Of a stretch of DNA of 33,855 bases, positions 1 to 7,924 are shown piece after piece (the first letter of the stretch is position 1; every line of letters starts with the position of its first letter). The stretch comes from Ardenticatenaceae bacterium. Lineage in GTDB: Bacteria; Chloroflexota; Anaerolineae; Ardenticatenales; Ardenticatenaceae. The notes under the pieces are model-generated. The model was not told the DNA's origin, did not search any database, and was given only the letters and a program-made list of their open reading frames with translations. Location of the stretch: the NCBI GenBank assembly GCA_015491235.1, contig WFWG01000283.1, positions 1 through 33,855 on the forward strand, written 5' to 3'. The position numbers and the translations under genes are program-made.

Positions 1-67
1 GAAGTAGACGGTAGCCAGACACCGCCTGCCCCTCACCAGACGAGGGTTTCCAAAACGCTTTGGAACC

Positions 68-96
68 AGTATACGACAAAAGCGGACAGGTGTCAA
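68..96 (-). promoter_or_regulatory. sigma-A type promoter for a gene beyond the left edge
   Basis: Read on the minus strand, TTGACA (91-96) and TATACT (68-73) are separated by exactly 17 bases, a near-perfect housekeeping promoter. Transcription would run off the left edge. The predicted leader contains a small hairpin (ttccaaa 48-54 / tttggaa 59-65). The gene it drives is not in the window, so its product is unknown. Confidence 0.75.
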
Positions 97-159
97 GAAT
101 TTGCGCGGGCGATTTTTGGCGGACCTTCATTTGCCGTCGAGGGTGGGAGGAGAATGGCC

Positions 160-210
160 GGGGGACACCGCCGTGCCCCTCGGCAGGGAGCTCTGCCCCC
201 TGCCCTCCGG
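160..210. repeat. divergent copy of a GC-rich interspersed repeat
   Basis: This stretch resembles 993-1045: both have GGGGGACACC, then a CCCC run, then CGGCAGGG, a short loop and a CCCCCTGC run that folds back on the CAGGG arm. Identity is clearly lower than between the other two copies (993-1094 and 33768-33855), and the AT-rich flank seen there (ending aactcctgt) is missing here. It is probably non-coding. Confidence 0.5.
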
Positions 211-251
211 TTTTTGTGCCCCCACACGATTGAGGGAGACTACTCCATTAT

Positions 252-293
252 CACAAAAACAAAAAGGGCCTAGCCAGAATGGCCAGGCCTTTT
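252..293 (-). terminator. intrinsic terminator of the tRNA-Gly gene
   Basis: Downstream of the tRNA on the minus strand, AAAAGGCCTGGCC pairs with GGCTAGGCCCTTTT (one bulge) around a short ATTCT loop, and is followed by TTTTTGTTTTTG. This is a strong stem plus U-tract placed about 38 bases after the tRNA 3' end. Confidence 0.8.
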
Positions 294-330
294 GCTGGGC
301 GTGGTGAATAGTCCGAAGGCCACACCAGGA

Positions 331-401
331 GCGGGAGACGGGATTCGAACCCGCGACCCTCTGCTTGGAAGGCAGATGCTCTACCACTGAGCTACTCCCG
401 C
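331..401 (-). tRNA. tRNA-Gly (anticodon TCC)
   Basis: The reverse complement folds as a full cloverleaf: acceptor stem GCGGGAG/CTCCCGC, D-loop AGTGGTA, anticodon stem CTGC/GCAG with loop CTTCCAA (anticodon TCC), and T-arm GGGTTCGAATCCC. The 3' CCA is not encoded (TCCTGG follows the acceptor stem), so it must be added by CCA nucleotidyltransferase. It has its own promoter (412-440) and terminator (252-293) and looks monocistronic. Confidence 0.97.
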
Positions 402-411
402 TTGTGGGAAA

Positions 412-440
412 ATTATACGGCGAGCCGTCAATTCCGTCAA
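412..440 (-). promoter_or_regulatory. promoter of the tRNA-Gly gene
   Basis: On the minus strand TTGACG (435-440) and TATAAT (412-417) are 17 bases apart. The -10 box ends 10 bases before the first base of the mature tRNA (401), which leaves a 5' leader of only a few nucleotides. Confidence 0.85.
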
Positions 441-550
441 ACAACAACTCTTTACGTCCTCCTCTTTGTGTCGTTGACGCTTCCATGTGGCGCGACGAAG
501 CACTCAAATCTCTAGCGGCAGGCGGGCGTAGAGCCCCCAATAGAGCTTCA

Positions 551-892
551 CTAGCGCAACTCAGCCATGAAATGGAATTGTGACCACGCGCCCAGCGGTT
601 CAGCCTCTCTATCAGGCGTCAATGCCACAGGTACAGGGGAAGAGGCGGTCTGAGGTGCCATTTGGGAGCGTTGTCGGGGAGCGAAAACAAGGAAGAGGCT
701 TACCAAAAGCATCACGGCCGCCACCGAGACGATGCGGCTGGCTTCGTAGTGGAACAAGGGAACTCGCCGTGGGCGCGGAGATGGAGAGAGCCGTGCTCGC
801 AGTGCGCGGTAAACGCGCTGTGAAGGCTCTATTCCCTCAAACGCCTCTTGTATAAGGCGACATAAATCGTTATCGGCGTGGTGGTCGGACAT
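551..892 (-). CDS. small single-pass membrane protein, function unknown
   Basis: The frame encodes 113 aa. The ATG at 892 is preceded by a GGAGG-like site (GCGGAGGC) about 11 bases upstream. Residues 1-50 are hydrophilic and charged, residues about 53-71 (IVSVAAVMLLVSLFLVF) form one hydrophobic membrane segment, and the rest is a Pro/Ala-rich tail. That layout, cytosolic helix plus one membrane helix plus extracytoplasmic tail, resembles anti-sigma-factor-like proteins. No zinc-binding HxxxCxxC motif and no sigma-factor gene are seen beside it, so this is only a suggestion. Its upstream region is occupied by the GC-rich repeat (993-1094), which may have separated it from a former partner. It could also be a degenerate gene. 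Confidence 0.5.
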   Translation of the reverse strand: MSDHHADNDLCRLIQEAFEGIEPSQRVYRALRARLSPSPRPRRVPLFHYEASRIVSVAAVMLLVSLFLVFAPRQRSQMAPQTASSPVPVALTPDREAEPLGAWSQFHFMAELR

Positions 893-992
893 TGTGGTAT
901 TTGCCTCCGCACGTGCCGAACGTCACGCTTTTTCCTTAATGACAGGACGTACGCAGTGGCGGTGCAAGGTTGCATTTGGGGGAGAGGAAGCT

Positions 993-1094
993 GGGGGGAC
1001 ACCCCCCACGCCCCCCGGCAGGGGGTTCCACCCCCTGCACCCCCGAAATACGGCTGGGCCAAACCTTTGTCCAAAGTAACCGCGTAACTCCTGT
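993..1094 (+). repeat. GC-rich interspersed repeat, copy in + orientation
   Basis: About 75 bases of this stretch recur in inverted orientation at 33768-33855. The shared landmarks are aactcctgt, the AT-poor core around cggctgggccaaacc, and a GGGGGTGCAGGGGG / CCCCCTGC self-complementary block. The left part (993-1040) is a run of C/G blocks able to form several hairpins. A more diverged relative lies at 160-210. Together with 893-992 and 1095-1147, where I see no gene, this fills the 320-base gap between the small membrane gene and ilvD. Confidence 0.75.
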
Positions 1095-1147
1095 TAATGA
1101 ATACCCCGAAAGCGCCTCCTTGGTTCATCTGTTCCAGGGTGCAGAAC

Positions 1148-1184
1148 TGCCCGGAGAAGTCTATCCCTCCGGGCAATTCTTTTT
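1148..1184 (+). terminator. terminator-like hairpin oriented to the + strand
   Basis: TGCCCGGAG (1148-1156) pairs with CTCCGGGCA (1167-1175), followed on the + strand by AATTCTTTTT. The U-tract is on the + side, so it does not terminate ilvD, which arrives from the other direction. No + strand gene precedes it. On the minus strand it would still put a 9-bp stem 38 bases after the ilvD stop. Confidence 0.5.
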
Positions 1185-1212
1185 CTCCTGTGCCGCACAG
1201 CTCGCGTGCGAG

Positions 1213-2919
1213 TTACGTACACCCATCCCGCAGCACGGCTCCCTTGCTACCGCTCGTCACCAGGCTGGCGTAGCGGCGCAGCCACTTGCTCCTCGTGCGG
1301 ATGGGGGGCGGCGTCCATTCCGCCCGTCGGCGCGCCAGTTCCTCCTCGCTCACTTCCAGTTCCAGGCGACGGTTGGGGATGTCAATGGAAATGATGTCGC
1401 CGTCCCGCACCAGCGCGATGGGGCCTCCGGCCGCTGCCTCCGGCGAGACGTGGCCGATGCAGGCGCCGCGTGTGCCGCCGCTGAAACGCCCGTCGGTGAT
1501 GAGGGCCACGCTGTCGCCCAAGCCCATGCCCATGATGTTGCTGGTCGGCGCCAGCATCTCTTGCATTCCAGGGCCGCCGCGCGGCCCTTCGTAGCGAATG
1601 ACCACCACATCGCCCGGCTTGACCCGCCCGTTGAGAATGCCGGCGTTGGCCTCGTCGTGGCTGTCGAAGACCACGGCCGGCCCACGGTGGACCATCATCT
1701 CGGGCAGCACGCCGGCCGTCTTGACGATGGCTCCCTCCGGCGCCAGGTTGCCGAAGAGCACAGCCAGTCCGCCCGTTTCGCTGTACGGGTCGTCAATGGG
1801 ACGGATGACTTCCCAATCTCGGCTCTCGCAGCCCAACACGTTCTCGCCCAGCGTCTTGCCGGTCACGGTCATCTGGTCCAGGTGAAGAATGCCCGGTCGC
1901 TTGGCCAGTTCGTTGAGAATGGCCGAGATGCCACCGGCACGGTCCACGTCCTCGATGTGGTAGTGGCTGGAGGGAGCCACCTTGCAAATACAGGGCGTGC
2001 GATCGGCGACCTCGTTGAGGCGCTCCAACGGATATTCGATGCCGGCCTCGTGGGCGATGGCGATGGTGTGGAGCACGGTGTTGGTGCTGCCCCCCATGGC
2101 CATGTCCAGGGCAAAGGCGTTGTCAATGGCCTCCGGCGTGACTATCTTGCGCGGCGTGAGGTTCCACTCGATGAGTTTCATGATCTGGAAGGCGGCCTGG
2201 CGGGCCAACTCCTCGCGCCGGGGGTCCACAGCGAGGATGGTGCCGTTGCCCGGCAGCGCCAACCCCAGCGCCTCGCAGAGACAGTTCATGGAGTTGGCCG
2301 TGAACATGCCGGAACAGGAGCCACACGTGGGGCAGGCGTAGTCTTCCAGCACTTTCAACTGCTGCTCGGTGATGCGCCCGGACTTGTAGGCGCCCACACC
2401 CTCGAAGACGGAAATCAGGTCAATCACCTGGCCGTCGGGCGTTTTGCCGGCGGCCATTGGTCCCCCGCTGATGAAGATGGTGGGGATGTCGAGCCGCACG
2501 GCGGCCATCAACATGCCGGGCACGATCTTGTCACAGTTGGGAATGCAGATGAGGGCGTCGAACTGGTGGGCAGCCACCATTGTCTCCACGGCATCGGCAA
2601 TCAACTCGCGGCTGGGCAGGGAGTATTTCATCCCTTCGTGGCCCATGGCAATGCCGTCGTCCACGCCGATGGTGTTGAACATGAAGGGCACCCCACCGGC
2701 CTCGCGCACCGCCTCGCGCACGACCTCGCCGAACTCCTTCAGGTGGACGTGGCCGGGAACGATGTCCACGTAGGAGTTGGCAATGGCGATGAAGGGCTTG
2801 TCGAAGTCTTCGTCGCGCACCCCTGTGGCCTTGAGCAAGGCCCGGTGGGGGGCCCGCTCGAAGCCGCGTTTGATGATGTCCGAGCGCATTCGACGACCGT
2901 CTGCTCCGTTTCCGCGCAT
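1213..2919 (-). CDS. ilvD: dihydroxy-acid dehydratase
   Basis: This 568-aa protein matches the full length of the family. It dehydrates 2,3-dihydroxy-isovalerate and 2,3-dihydroxy-3-methylvalerate to the 2-oxo acids that precede valine/leucine and isoleucine. Visible motifs are [12 protein letters not shown] (C125, C129), [10 protein letters not shown] (151-160), [17 protein letters not shown] (C196, C199, C202), [10 protein letters not shown] and the C-terminal GRFSGGTRG. The early motif reads PGHVHL, as in the E. coli [4Fe-4S] enzyme, rather than the PCNxHL of [2Fe-2S] forms, so an oxygen-sensitive cluster is likely (inference). The ATG at 2919 has AGGAGG 5-10 bases upstream. It is the last gene of the minus-strand cluster, 194 bp after ilvE, and that gap holds a perfect inverted repeat that may control it. 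Confidence 0.97.
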   Translation of the reverse strand: MRGNGADGRRMRSDIIKRGFERAPHRALLKATGVRDEDFDKPFIAIANSYVDIVPGHVHLKEFGEVVREAVREAGGVPFMFNTIGVDDGIAMGHEGMKYSLPSRELIADAVETMVAAHQFDALICIPNCDKIVPGMLMAAVRLDIPTIFISGGPMAAGKTPDGQVIDLISVFEGVGAYKSGRITEQQLKVLEDYACPTCGSCSGMFTANSMNCLCEALGLALPGNGTILAVDPRREELARQAAFQIMKLIEWNLTPRKIVTPEAIDNAFALDMAMGGSTNTVLHTIAIAHEAGIEYPLERLNEVADRTPCICKVAPSSHYHIEDVDRAGGISAILNELAKRPGILHLDQMTVTGKTLGENVLGCESRDWEVIRPIDDPYSETGGLAVLFGNLAPEGAIVKTAGVLPEMMVHRGPAVVFDSHDEANAGILNGRVKPGDVVVIRYEGPRGGPGMQEMLAPTSNIMGMGLGDSVALITDGRFSGGTRGACIGHVSPEAAAGGPIALVRDGDIISIDIPNRRLELEVSEEELARRRAEWTPPPIRTRSKWLRRYASLVTSGSKGAVLRDGCT

Positions 2920-2959
2920 GTTCCCCTCCTCAACTTTTGGAAAGAGTAGTAAAAAGGGA

Positions 2960-3004
2960 ATATTTCTTCCAATGGCGCACTTCGCGGGCCATTGGAAGAA
3001 ATAT
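2960..3004 (-). promoter_or_regulatory. perfect 17-bp inverted repeat in the ilvD leader
   Basis: The arms atatttcttccaatggc (2960-2976) and gccattggaagaaatat (2988-3004) are exact reverse complements around an 11-base loop. On the minus strand the stem is followed by TTCCCTTTTTACTAC. It could be a weak or conditional intrinsic terminator ahead of ilvD, an operator, or an mRNA-stabilising stem. It ends 41 bases before the ilvD start. Confidence 0.6.
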
Positions 3005-3059
3005 CGTTAGGCTTTTTCGGTGTGATATGGAATTTTCTCTGTCGGCGTTTTACCCAAAA

Positions 3060-3107
3060 TTCGCTGTGGTCGAGTGGTAGACCGACAGGTCTCCAAAACC
3101 TGTCAGG
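3060..3107 (+). other. tRNA-Trp-like 5' fragment overlapping a palindrome
   Basis: On the + strand a D-arm-like GGTC-GAGTGGTA-GACC (3068-3083) is followed by an anticodon-arm-like stem with loop CTCCAAA (3091-3097), which would place CCA (Trp) in the anticodon. The downstream T-arm does not fold, and GGTTC runs directly into the ilvE stop region, so this is not an intact tRNA. The anticodon arm is itself a palindrome, GACAGGT/ACCTGTC (3084-3090, 3098-3104), resembling the perfect palindrome at 11833-11861. It is either a tRNA remnant or a member of that palindrome family that merely looks like one. Confidence 0.45.
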
Positions 3108-3113
3108 TCTGGT

Positions 3114-4055
3114 TCAGCTTCCCGTCTTCTCTTCCTCGTACACGTAGGTGAGCCAGCCGTGGCGGTCTTCGGCCCGGCCCTCCACGATGGCGAAGAAGTC
3201 CTCCTGCAGGGCTTTGGTGATGGGTCCACGGGTGCCGCTGCCCACCTTCTGCCCGTCCACCGAGCGAACGGGCGTAATCTCAGCAGCCGTGCCGGTCATG
3301 AAGATTTCGTCAGCGATGTAGAGCATCTCGCGGGCGATGGGCTGCTCGCGCAGCGGGTAGCCGTGATCCTCGATCAACTGCATGACCAACTTGCGCGTGA
3401 TGCCGAGCAGGATGGAATTGGCCACCGGCGGCGTGTAAATCACCCCGTCCATCACGAGGAAGATGTTTTCGCCGCTGCCCTCGCTCACGTAGCCGTGGAT
3501 GTCCAACGCAATGCCCTCGGCAAAGCCCAAGTCGTGGGCTTCCATGGTGATGAGTTGCGAGTTGACGTACTGGCCGCCGATTTTGGCCATGGCGGGGAAC
3601 GTGTCGGGGGCCATGCGGCGCCACGAGCTGACCATCACGTCCACCCCGTTTTCGATAGCTTCAGCTCCCAAGTAACGGCCCCACTCGATGGTGATGATGA
3701 CCACGTGAACCGGACAGCCACGCGGGTCAACCCCCAAGCGCTCGGCACCCCGGAAGATAAGCGGACGAATGTACGCCGAAGGTTGCCGGTTGGCCCGCAG
3801 CGTCTCCAAAATGGCCTGGTTGATTTCTTCCTCCGTGTACGGAATTTCCATGCGACAGAGTTTGCAGGAGTTAAACAGGCGGCGGGTGTGGTCTTGAAGC
3901 GCCAACACGGCCGGGCCACGGGGCGTTGGGTAGGCTCGAATGCCCTCAAAGACGCTGGAGCCGTAGTGCAGCGCGTGCGCCATGACGTGAACAGTGGCCT
4001 GGTCCCACGGAACCAATTGGCCGTCCATCCAGATATAATCAGCTTTCGTCGCCAT
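3114..4055 (-). CDS. ilvE: branched-chain amino acid aminotransferase
   Basis: This 313-aa fold-type IV PLP enzyme transfers the amino group between glutamate and the 2-oxo acids of Leu, Ile and Val, the last step of all three pathways. The PLP lysine is K158 in AKIGGQYVNS, and the class IV signature around EGSGENIF (192-199) is present. HALHYGSSVFEGIR (28-40) is the typical N-terminal block. The length matches the family (about 300-310 aa). The ATG at 4055 follows GGAGGG. It lies between cimA (122 bp upstream) and ilvD. A D-amino acid or 4-amino-4-deoxychorismate activity is unlikely given the motifs and context. Confidence 0.96.
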   Translation of the reverse strand: MATKADYIWMDGQLVPWDQATVHVMAHALHYGSSVFEGIRAYPTPRGPAVLALQDHTRRLFNSCKLCRMEIPYTEEEINQAILETLRANRQPSAYIRPLIFRGAERLGVDPRGCPVHVVIITIEWGRYLGAEAIENGVDVMVSSWRRMAPDTFPAMAKIGGQYVNSQLITMEAHDLGFAEGIALDIHGYVSEGSGENIFLVMDGVIYTPPVANSILLGITRKLVMQLIEDHGYPLREQPIAREMLYIADEIFMTGTAAEITPVRSVDGQKVGSGTRGPITKALQEDFFAIVEGRAEDRHGWLTYVYEEEKTGS

Positions 4056-4105
4056 AATACCCTCCGTGGTTGTTTATGAAGTTTTGCTGGGCAACTGAGC
4101 CGGCA

Positions 4106-4172
4106 CTGTCCCCTTGGGGAGACAGCAGCTCACGCAACGACAAAGCCCCCACAACCTGGCACCGTTGCCAGG
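4106..4172 (-). other. two hairpins between cimA and ilvE
   Basis: cctggca (4155-4161) pairs with tgccagg (4166-4172) just past the cimA stop, and ctgtc..ccc (4106-4113) pairs with ggg..gacag (4117-4125). Neither is followed by a U-tract on the minus strand, so they are not convincing terminators. They may mark an mRNA processing or stability region. I see no promoter in this 122-bp gap. Confidence 0.35.
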
Positions 4173-4177
4173 CTGTT

Positions 4178-5824
4178 TTACCCCGTCGGCACTTGGTCGG
4201 TGGACGGCGAAGTGGACGTGTGGACGGCGAGCGTTCTCTCGGGGGGTGGCTGGCCGTCCAGCACGCCCAGCCGCCAGAGTCCGTACTCGATGCTGTCCAC
4301 GAGCGCCTGCCACGAGGCCTCGATAATATTGGTCGAACATCCCACAGTCGTCCAGACTTCGTGACCACAGCGCGTGTCAATCAACACGCGGGTGGTGGCG
4401 CCCGTGCCACTGGTGCCGTCGAGGATACGTACTTTATAGTCCGTTAAGCAAAAGTCGGCAAGTGTCGGATAGTAGGGGAGCAGCGCCTTGCGCAGCGCCG
4501 CGTCCAAGGCGTTGACCGGCCCGTTGCCCTCGGCAGCCGTGTGGACCATTTCACCGTTCACGCGCACTTTGACCATGGCCTCGGCCAGCACGCCTCGCCC
4601 GTCGCGGTGCTCCACGATGACTGTGAAATCAATCAACTCGAAGGGCGGACGGTATCCGGCTCGACTGCGCCGGATGATGAGAGCGGCTGAGGCTTCGGCC
4701 GCCTCGAAGGAAAAGCCCTGAGCCTCTAACTCCTTGATGTGTCGGGCCACTTCGCGGGCCTCTTCCTTGCTCAAGGACTCCTCGAATCCCAGTTCCTGGA
4801 CCTTGTAGAGGATGTTCCCCTTGCCCGAGAGCTCCGAGACCACCACGCGGGTGCGGTTGCCCACCAGCTCGGGGTCAATGTGCTGGTAACTGTGGCGGTA
4901 CTTGACGGTGGCGTCGGCGTGGAGCCCGGCTTTGTGGGCAAAGGCGCTCACGCCCACGTAGGGCTGGTGGGTGTCGTGGGGCAGGTTGCAGAGCTCGGCC
5001 ACCACGCGGGAGATTTCGGTGAGCTTGCGCAACTGCTCGTCCGTCACGCACTCGATGCCCATCTTGAGCTTGAGGTTGGCAATGGTGGAGATCAGGTTGC
5101 AGTTGCCCACGCGCTCACCGTAGCCGTTGATGGTGCCCTGCACGTGGGTAGCACCCGCCCGCACGGCGGCCAAGGCGTTGGCGACCCCCATTTCGGCGTC
5201 GTTGTGGGTGTGGATACCCACCCGCACGGGCACCCGCGCCACGACGGCCCGCGTGATTTCCTCCACGTCCCAGGGCATGGAGCCGCCGTTGGTGTCGCAG
5301 AGCACCACCGTCTCCGCGCCGCCCCGGATAGCGGCTTCCAGCGTTTCCAAGGCGTAGGCGGAATCCGCGCGGTAGCCGTCGAAGAAGTGTTCGGCGTCGT
5401 AAATCACGCGCCGCCCCTGAGCGCGCAGGTAGCGCACCGTTTCCTCGATCATGCGCAGGTTCTCCTCCAGGGAGACGCGCAAGACCTCGCGCACGTGGAG
5501 CGTCCACGTCTTGCCCACGATGGTCACAACCTCCGTGCCAGCGTCCAACAGGGCTTGCACGCTGGGGTCCTCCTCCACGGCTAAGTCGGCGCGCCCCGTG
5601 TAGCTGAAGGCGCACACGAGGGTGTGCTTCAAGTCCAAGTCCCTGACCCGCCGGAAGTACTCCGCGTCCTTGGGATTGGAACCGGGCCAACCGCCCTCCA
5701 CGTAGTGGACCCCCAGGTCGTCCAGCAACTGGGTGATGCGCAGCTTGTCGTTCACCGAAAGGGAGATGCCCTCTCGCTGGGTACCATCTCGCAACGTGGT
5801 GTCGTACAGTTCGACCGTCGTCAT
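4178..5824 (-). CDS. cimA: (R)-citramalate synthase
   Basis: This 548-aa protein condenses acetyl-CoA with pyruvate to citramalate, which LeuCD and LeuB convert to 2-oxobutyrate, giving a threonine-independent entry to isoleucine. The catalytic HMGL-like TIM barrel begins DTTLRDGTQREG, and the metal-binding HTHND and the NGYGERVGNC motif are present. The C-terminal half carries a LeuA-type regulatory/dimer domain (GNGPVNALDAALRKAL). DGTQREGIS instead of DGEQSPG, the long C-terminal domain and the presence of a separate leuA support CimA over a second LeuA. The start is set at the ATG at 5824, behind AAGGAGGAG; an upstream in-frame ATG has no such site. It is 91 bp downstream of leuB. Confidence 0.92.
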   Translation of the reverse strand: MTTVELYDTTLRDGTQREGISLSVNDKLRITQLLDDLGVHYVEGGWPGSNPKDAEYFRRVRDLDLKHTLVCAFSYTGRADLAVEEDPSVQALLDAGTEVVTIVGKTWTLHVREVLRVSLEENLRMIEETVRYLRAQGRRVIYDAEHFFDGYRADSAYALETLEAAIRGGAETVVLCDTNGGSMPWDVEEITRAVVARVPVRVGIHTHNDAEMGVANALAAVRAGATHVQGTINGYGERVGNCNLISTIANLKLKMGIECVTDEQLRKLTEISRVVAELCNLPHDTHQPYVGVSAFAHKAGLHADATVKYRHSYQHIDPELVGNRTRVVVSELSGKGNILYKVQELGFEESLSKEEAREVARHIKELEAQGFSFEAAEASAALIIRRSRAGYRPPFELIDFTVIVEHRDGRGVLAEAMVKVRVNGEMVHTAAEGNGPVNALDAALRKALLPYYPTLADFCLTDYKVRILDGTSGTGATTRVLIDTRCGHEVWTTVGCSTNIIEASWQALVDSIEYGLWRLGVLDGQPPPERTLAVHTSTSPSTDQVPTG

Positions 5825-5915
5825 TTCTGCTCCTCCTTGAAACTCGTGGGGACTCAAAGGGCAACGCACTTTGACTTTGCGAAGCGCGTCGCCCCTGAAG
5901 GGCTTTGGGCCGCGC

Positions 5916-7007
5916 TCACGCTACGGGATCGCCCGTAATTGAACTGGGGACCAGGTCGGCGACCCGGGTCCCCAACACCTCCGTCGAGACAGCTTTTTCG
6001 TCGGGGCGCGCGATGTCGGCCGTGCGCAGCCCCTCGGCAAGGGCTCGGCGCACGGCTTCCTCGACGCTTTGCGCCTCGCGTTCCAGCTTCAGGGAGTGGC
6101 GCAGCAGGAGCGCGGCGCTCAGGATGGCGCCAACGGGGTTGGCGATGCCTTTGCCGGCGATGTCAGGTGCCGAGCCGTGAACCGGTTCGTACAACCCCGG
6201 CCCACGTTCGCCCAGGGAGGCGCTGGGCAACATGCCCAGGGAGCCGGCCAGCATGGCGGCCTCGTCCGTGAGGATGTCGCCGAACATGTTGCCGGTCACA
6301 ATCACGTCGAAGTCGGCCGGGCGGCGCAGCAGGTGCATGGCGGCCGCGTCCACCAACATGTGTTCGAGGTGCACGTCGGGGAACTCCTCGGCCATGATGC
6401 GGCTGGTCACCTGGCGCCAGAGGCGGGAGGAGGCCAGCACGTTGGCCTTGTCCACGCTGGTGACCTTGCGGCGGCGTTCGCGCGCGATTTGACCGGCCAG
6501 TCGCACCACGCGGGCGATCTCCGGCTCGGTGTAGCGCATGGTGTCGTAGGCGGTGCCGTCCGTGGGCTCCTGGCGCGGGCCGAAGTAGATGCCACCCGTC
6601 AACTCCCGCACCACCAACAAGTCCACGCCGGCAACGATGTGCGGCTTGAGGGGCGAAGCGTCCACCAGCTCGGGGTACAATTTCACAGGCCGCAGGTTGG
6701 CGAAGAGGTGCAGTTCCTTGCGCAGCCGCAGCAACCCTTGCTCGGGGCGCACAGGGGCGGTGGGATCGTCCCACTTGGGGCCGCCCACGGCGCCCAGCAG
6801 CACCGCGTCGGCCCGGCGGCAGGCGTTCAAAGTCTCGTCCGTAAGCGCGGTACCATACGCGTCAATGGAACAACCTCCAATCAAATGCTCCTCGAAGCGA
6901 AACGTGTGGCCGAAAGTGTCGGCCACGGCTTGCAAAACCCGCACAGCCTCTCGGGTTACCTCCGGGCCAATGCCGTCACCTCCCAGCACGATGATTGTGG
7001 CTTCCAC
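5916..7007 (-). CDS. leuB: 3-isopropylmalate dehydrogenase
   Basis: This 363-aa NAD-dependent decarboxylating dehydrogenase oxidises 3-isopropylmalate (leucine) and, in this cluster, probably also 3-methylmalate from the citramalate route. Motifs: [11 protein letters not shown] near the N-terminus, [32 protein letters not shown] and [14 protein letters not shown]. The start is a GTG at 7005-7007 with GGAGG 5 bases upstream (7013-7017). The GTG at 7011-7013 overlaps the ribosome site and cannot be used with it. Its upstream DNA is the heptad array 7029-7132, which separates it from the HAD gene, so it may depend on read-through. Confidence 0.96.
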   Translation of the reverse strand: MEATIIVLGGDGIGPEVTREAVRVLQAVADTFGHTFRFEEHLIGGCSIDAYGTALTDETLNACRRADAVLLGAVGGPKWDDPTAPVRPEQGLLRLRKELHLFANLRPVKLYPELVDASPLKPHIVAGVDLLVVRELTGGIYFGPRQEPTDGTAYDTMRYTEPEIARVVRLAGQIARERRRKVTSVDKANVLASSRLWRQVTSRIMAEEFPDVHLEHMLVDAAAMHLLRRPADFDVIVTGNMFGDILTDEAAMLAGSLGMLPSASLGERGPGLYEPVHGSAPDIAGKGIANPVGAILSAALLLRHSLKLEREAQSVEEAVRRALAEGLRTADIARPDEKAVSTEVLGTRVADLVPSSITGDPVA

Positions 7008-7028
7008 GGTCACCTCCGTTTCGGTGAT

Positions 7029-7132
7029 CAGTAGTCAGTAACCAGTGATCAGTGAAGTGGGTACTGATTACTGTTCACTGATTACTGACCACTGATCACT
7101 GATTACTGGTTACTGGCCACTGATCACTGGAA
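7029..7132. repeat. CAGTNNN heptad arrays facing each other
   Basis: Four units of CAGTNNN (7029-7056) are followed, after 6 bases, by nine or ten units of the reverse complement form ACTGNNN (7063-7132). The variable bases are mostly AAT/GAT/AGT or ATT/ATC/ACC. The two halves can fold into a hairpin. The HAD gene enters this array and takes its last codons and TAA (7110-7112) from it. Similar arrays lie at 23522-23553 and 33728-33769. Confidence 0.9.
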
Positions 7133-7892
7133 CGTGCGTTACATCTGGCAGCACCAGGTCTGGCTTGACGCCCCGGTGCAGGTCCTCGGGGCGGAACTTG
7201 CCCGTTTGCACCAGGATGCCCTTCATGCCCACTTTCTGAGCCGCACCCACATCGCTGATGACGTCGTCGCCCACCATGGCGACACGCTCCGGCGGGAGGC
7301 CCAAGGCGTCGAGGGCCAGCTTGAAGAATTCGGGGGCTGGCTTGCCGATGACAATCGGCTCCTGGCCGCTGGCGTAGGCCAAGGCTGTGGCGTAAGCGCC
7401 CGTGTCGAGGCGCAGGCCGTCGGGTGCCTTCCAGTAGCGGCCCATGCCCAGCGCCACCAGCCGCGCCCCGTTCATCAGGAGCCGGAAGGCGCGGTTCAGG
7501 GTGCGGGCATTCCAGCCGTCGCCCATGTCGCCCACCACCACGTAGTCGGCGCCCTCTTCGGCTTCCTCCTCCAGAAGAGGCAGGCCCTCGAACTCCTCGC
7601 GGGTGGGGGGCGCCACGAAGAGGGCCACGGCCCGCGCGCCCTGCTGGCGGAGCCACCGGGCAGCAGCCGCGGGAGGTGTCAGAATCATTTCGACAGTCAG
7701 GGGCACACCATAAGCCCGAAAGCGCTCCACGATGAGGCGACGGGGTACCAGCGTAGTGTTGCTGAGGATGCGGAAGGGAAAACGGGCGTCGAGCAACCCC
7801 CGCAGCATTTCGACGACGCCCGGCAGGGGCTCGCCGCCCGTGACGAGTACACCGTCCAGGTCGAACAAAAGGCCATCAAGTTCGGCGTCCAT
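7110..7892 (-). CDS. HAD superfamily hydrolase, IIA (NagD-like) subfamily
   Basis: This 260-aa protein has the HAD motifs in order: DLDGVL (nucleophile Asp and acid/base Asp, residues 11-15), SNTT (motif II, about 44-47), GKPAPEFF (motif III Lys) and MVGDDVISDVGAA (motif IV). A cap domain of the IIA type lies between motifs II and III. Such enzymes dephosphorylate small sugar, glycolytic or aromatic phosphates; the substrate here cannot be read from sequence. It lies inside the branched-chain cluster, so removal of an inhibitory phosphometabolite is possible (inference). The ATG at 7892 follows AGGGAGAG. The final residues (about VISGQ) and the stop are encoded by the heptad array, so the original C-terminus may have been replaced. 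Confidence 0.88.
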   Translation of the reverse strand: MDAELDGLLFDLDGVLVTGGEPLPGVVEMLRGLLDARFPFRILSNTTLVPRRLIVERFRAYGVPLTVEMILTPPAAAARWLRQQGARAVALFVAPPTREEFEGLPLLEEEAEEGADYVVVGDMGDGWNARTLNRAFRLLMNGARLVALGMGRYWKAPDGLRLDTGAYATALAYASGQEPIVIGKPAPEFFKLALDALGLPPERVAMVGDDVISDVGAAQKVGMKGILVQTGKFRPEDLHRGVKPDLVLPDVTHVPVISGQ

Positions 7893-7924
7893 GACTTCTC
7901 TCCCTGACAGGAAATGGGCAGGCT

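Noticed and set aside
932-944. 13-base match (TGTCATTAAGGAA) between 932-944 on the minus strand and 28543-28555 on the + strand
   Set aside because: Matches of this length are expected by chance in 34 kb compared on both strands, and the flanks do not match.
829-1176. 115-codon minus-strand frame spanning the GC-rich repeat
   Set aside because: Most of it is translated repeat sequence with no ribosome site of note, and it overlaps the start of the better supported 113-aa gene.
970-2949. 659-codon open frame on the + strand opposite ilvD
   Set aside because: It is rich in His, Val, Gly and Ala, shows no domain, and begins in the GC-rich repeat. High-GC genes commonly leave a long open antisense frame, and ilvD on the other strand is unambiguous.
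4178-5824. Second 2-isopropylmalate synthase
   Set aside because: DGTQREG, the longer C-terminal domain and the co-presence of a normal leuA fit citramalate synthase better.
7029-7132. CRISPR array
   Set aside because: The repeats are 7 bases with 3 variable bases and no spacers, and no cas genes are present.
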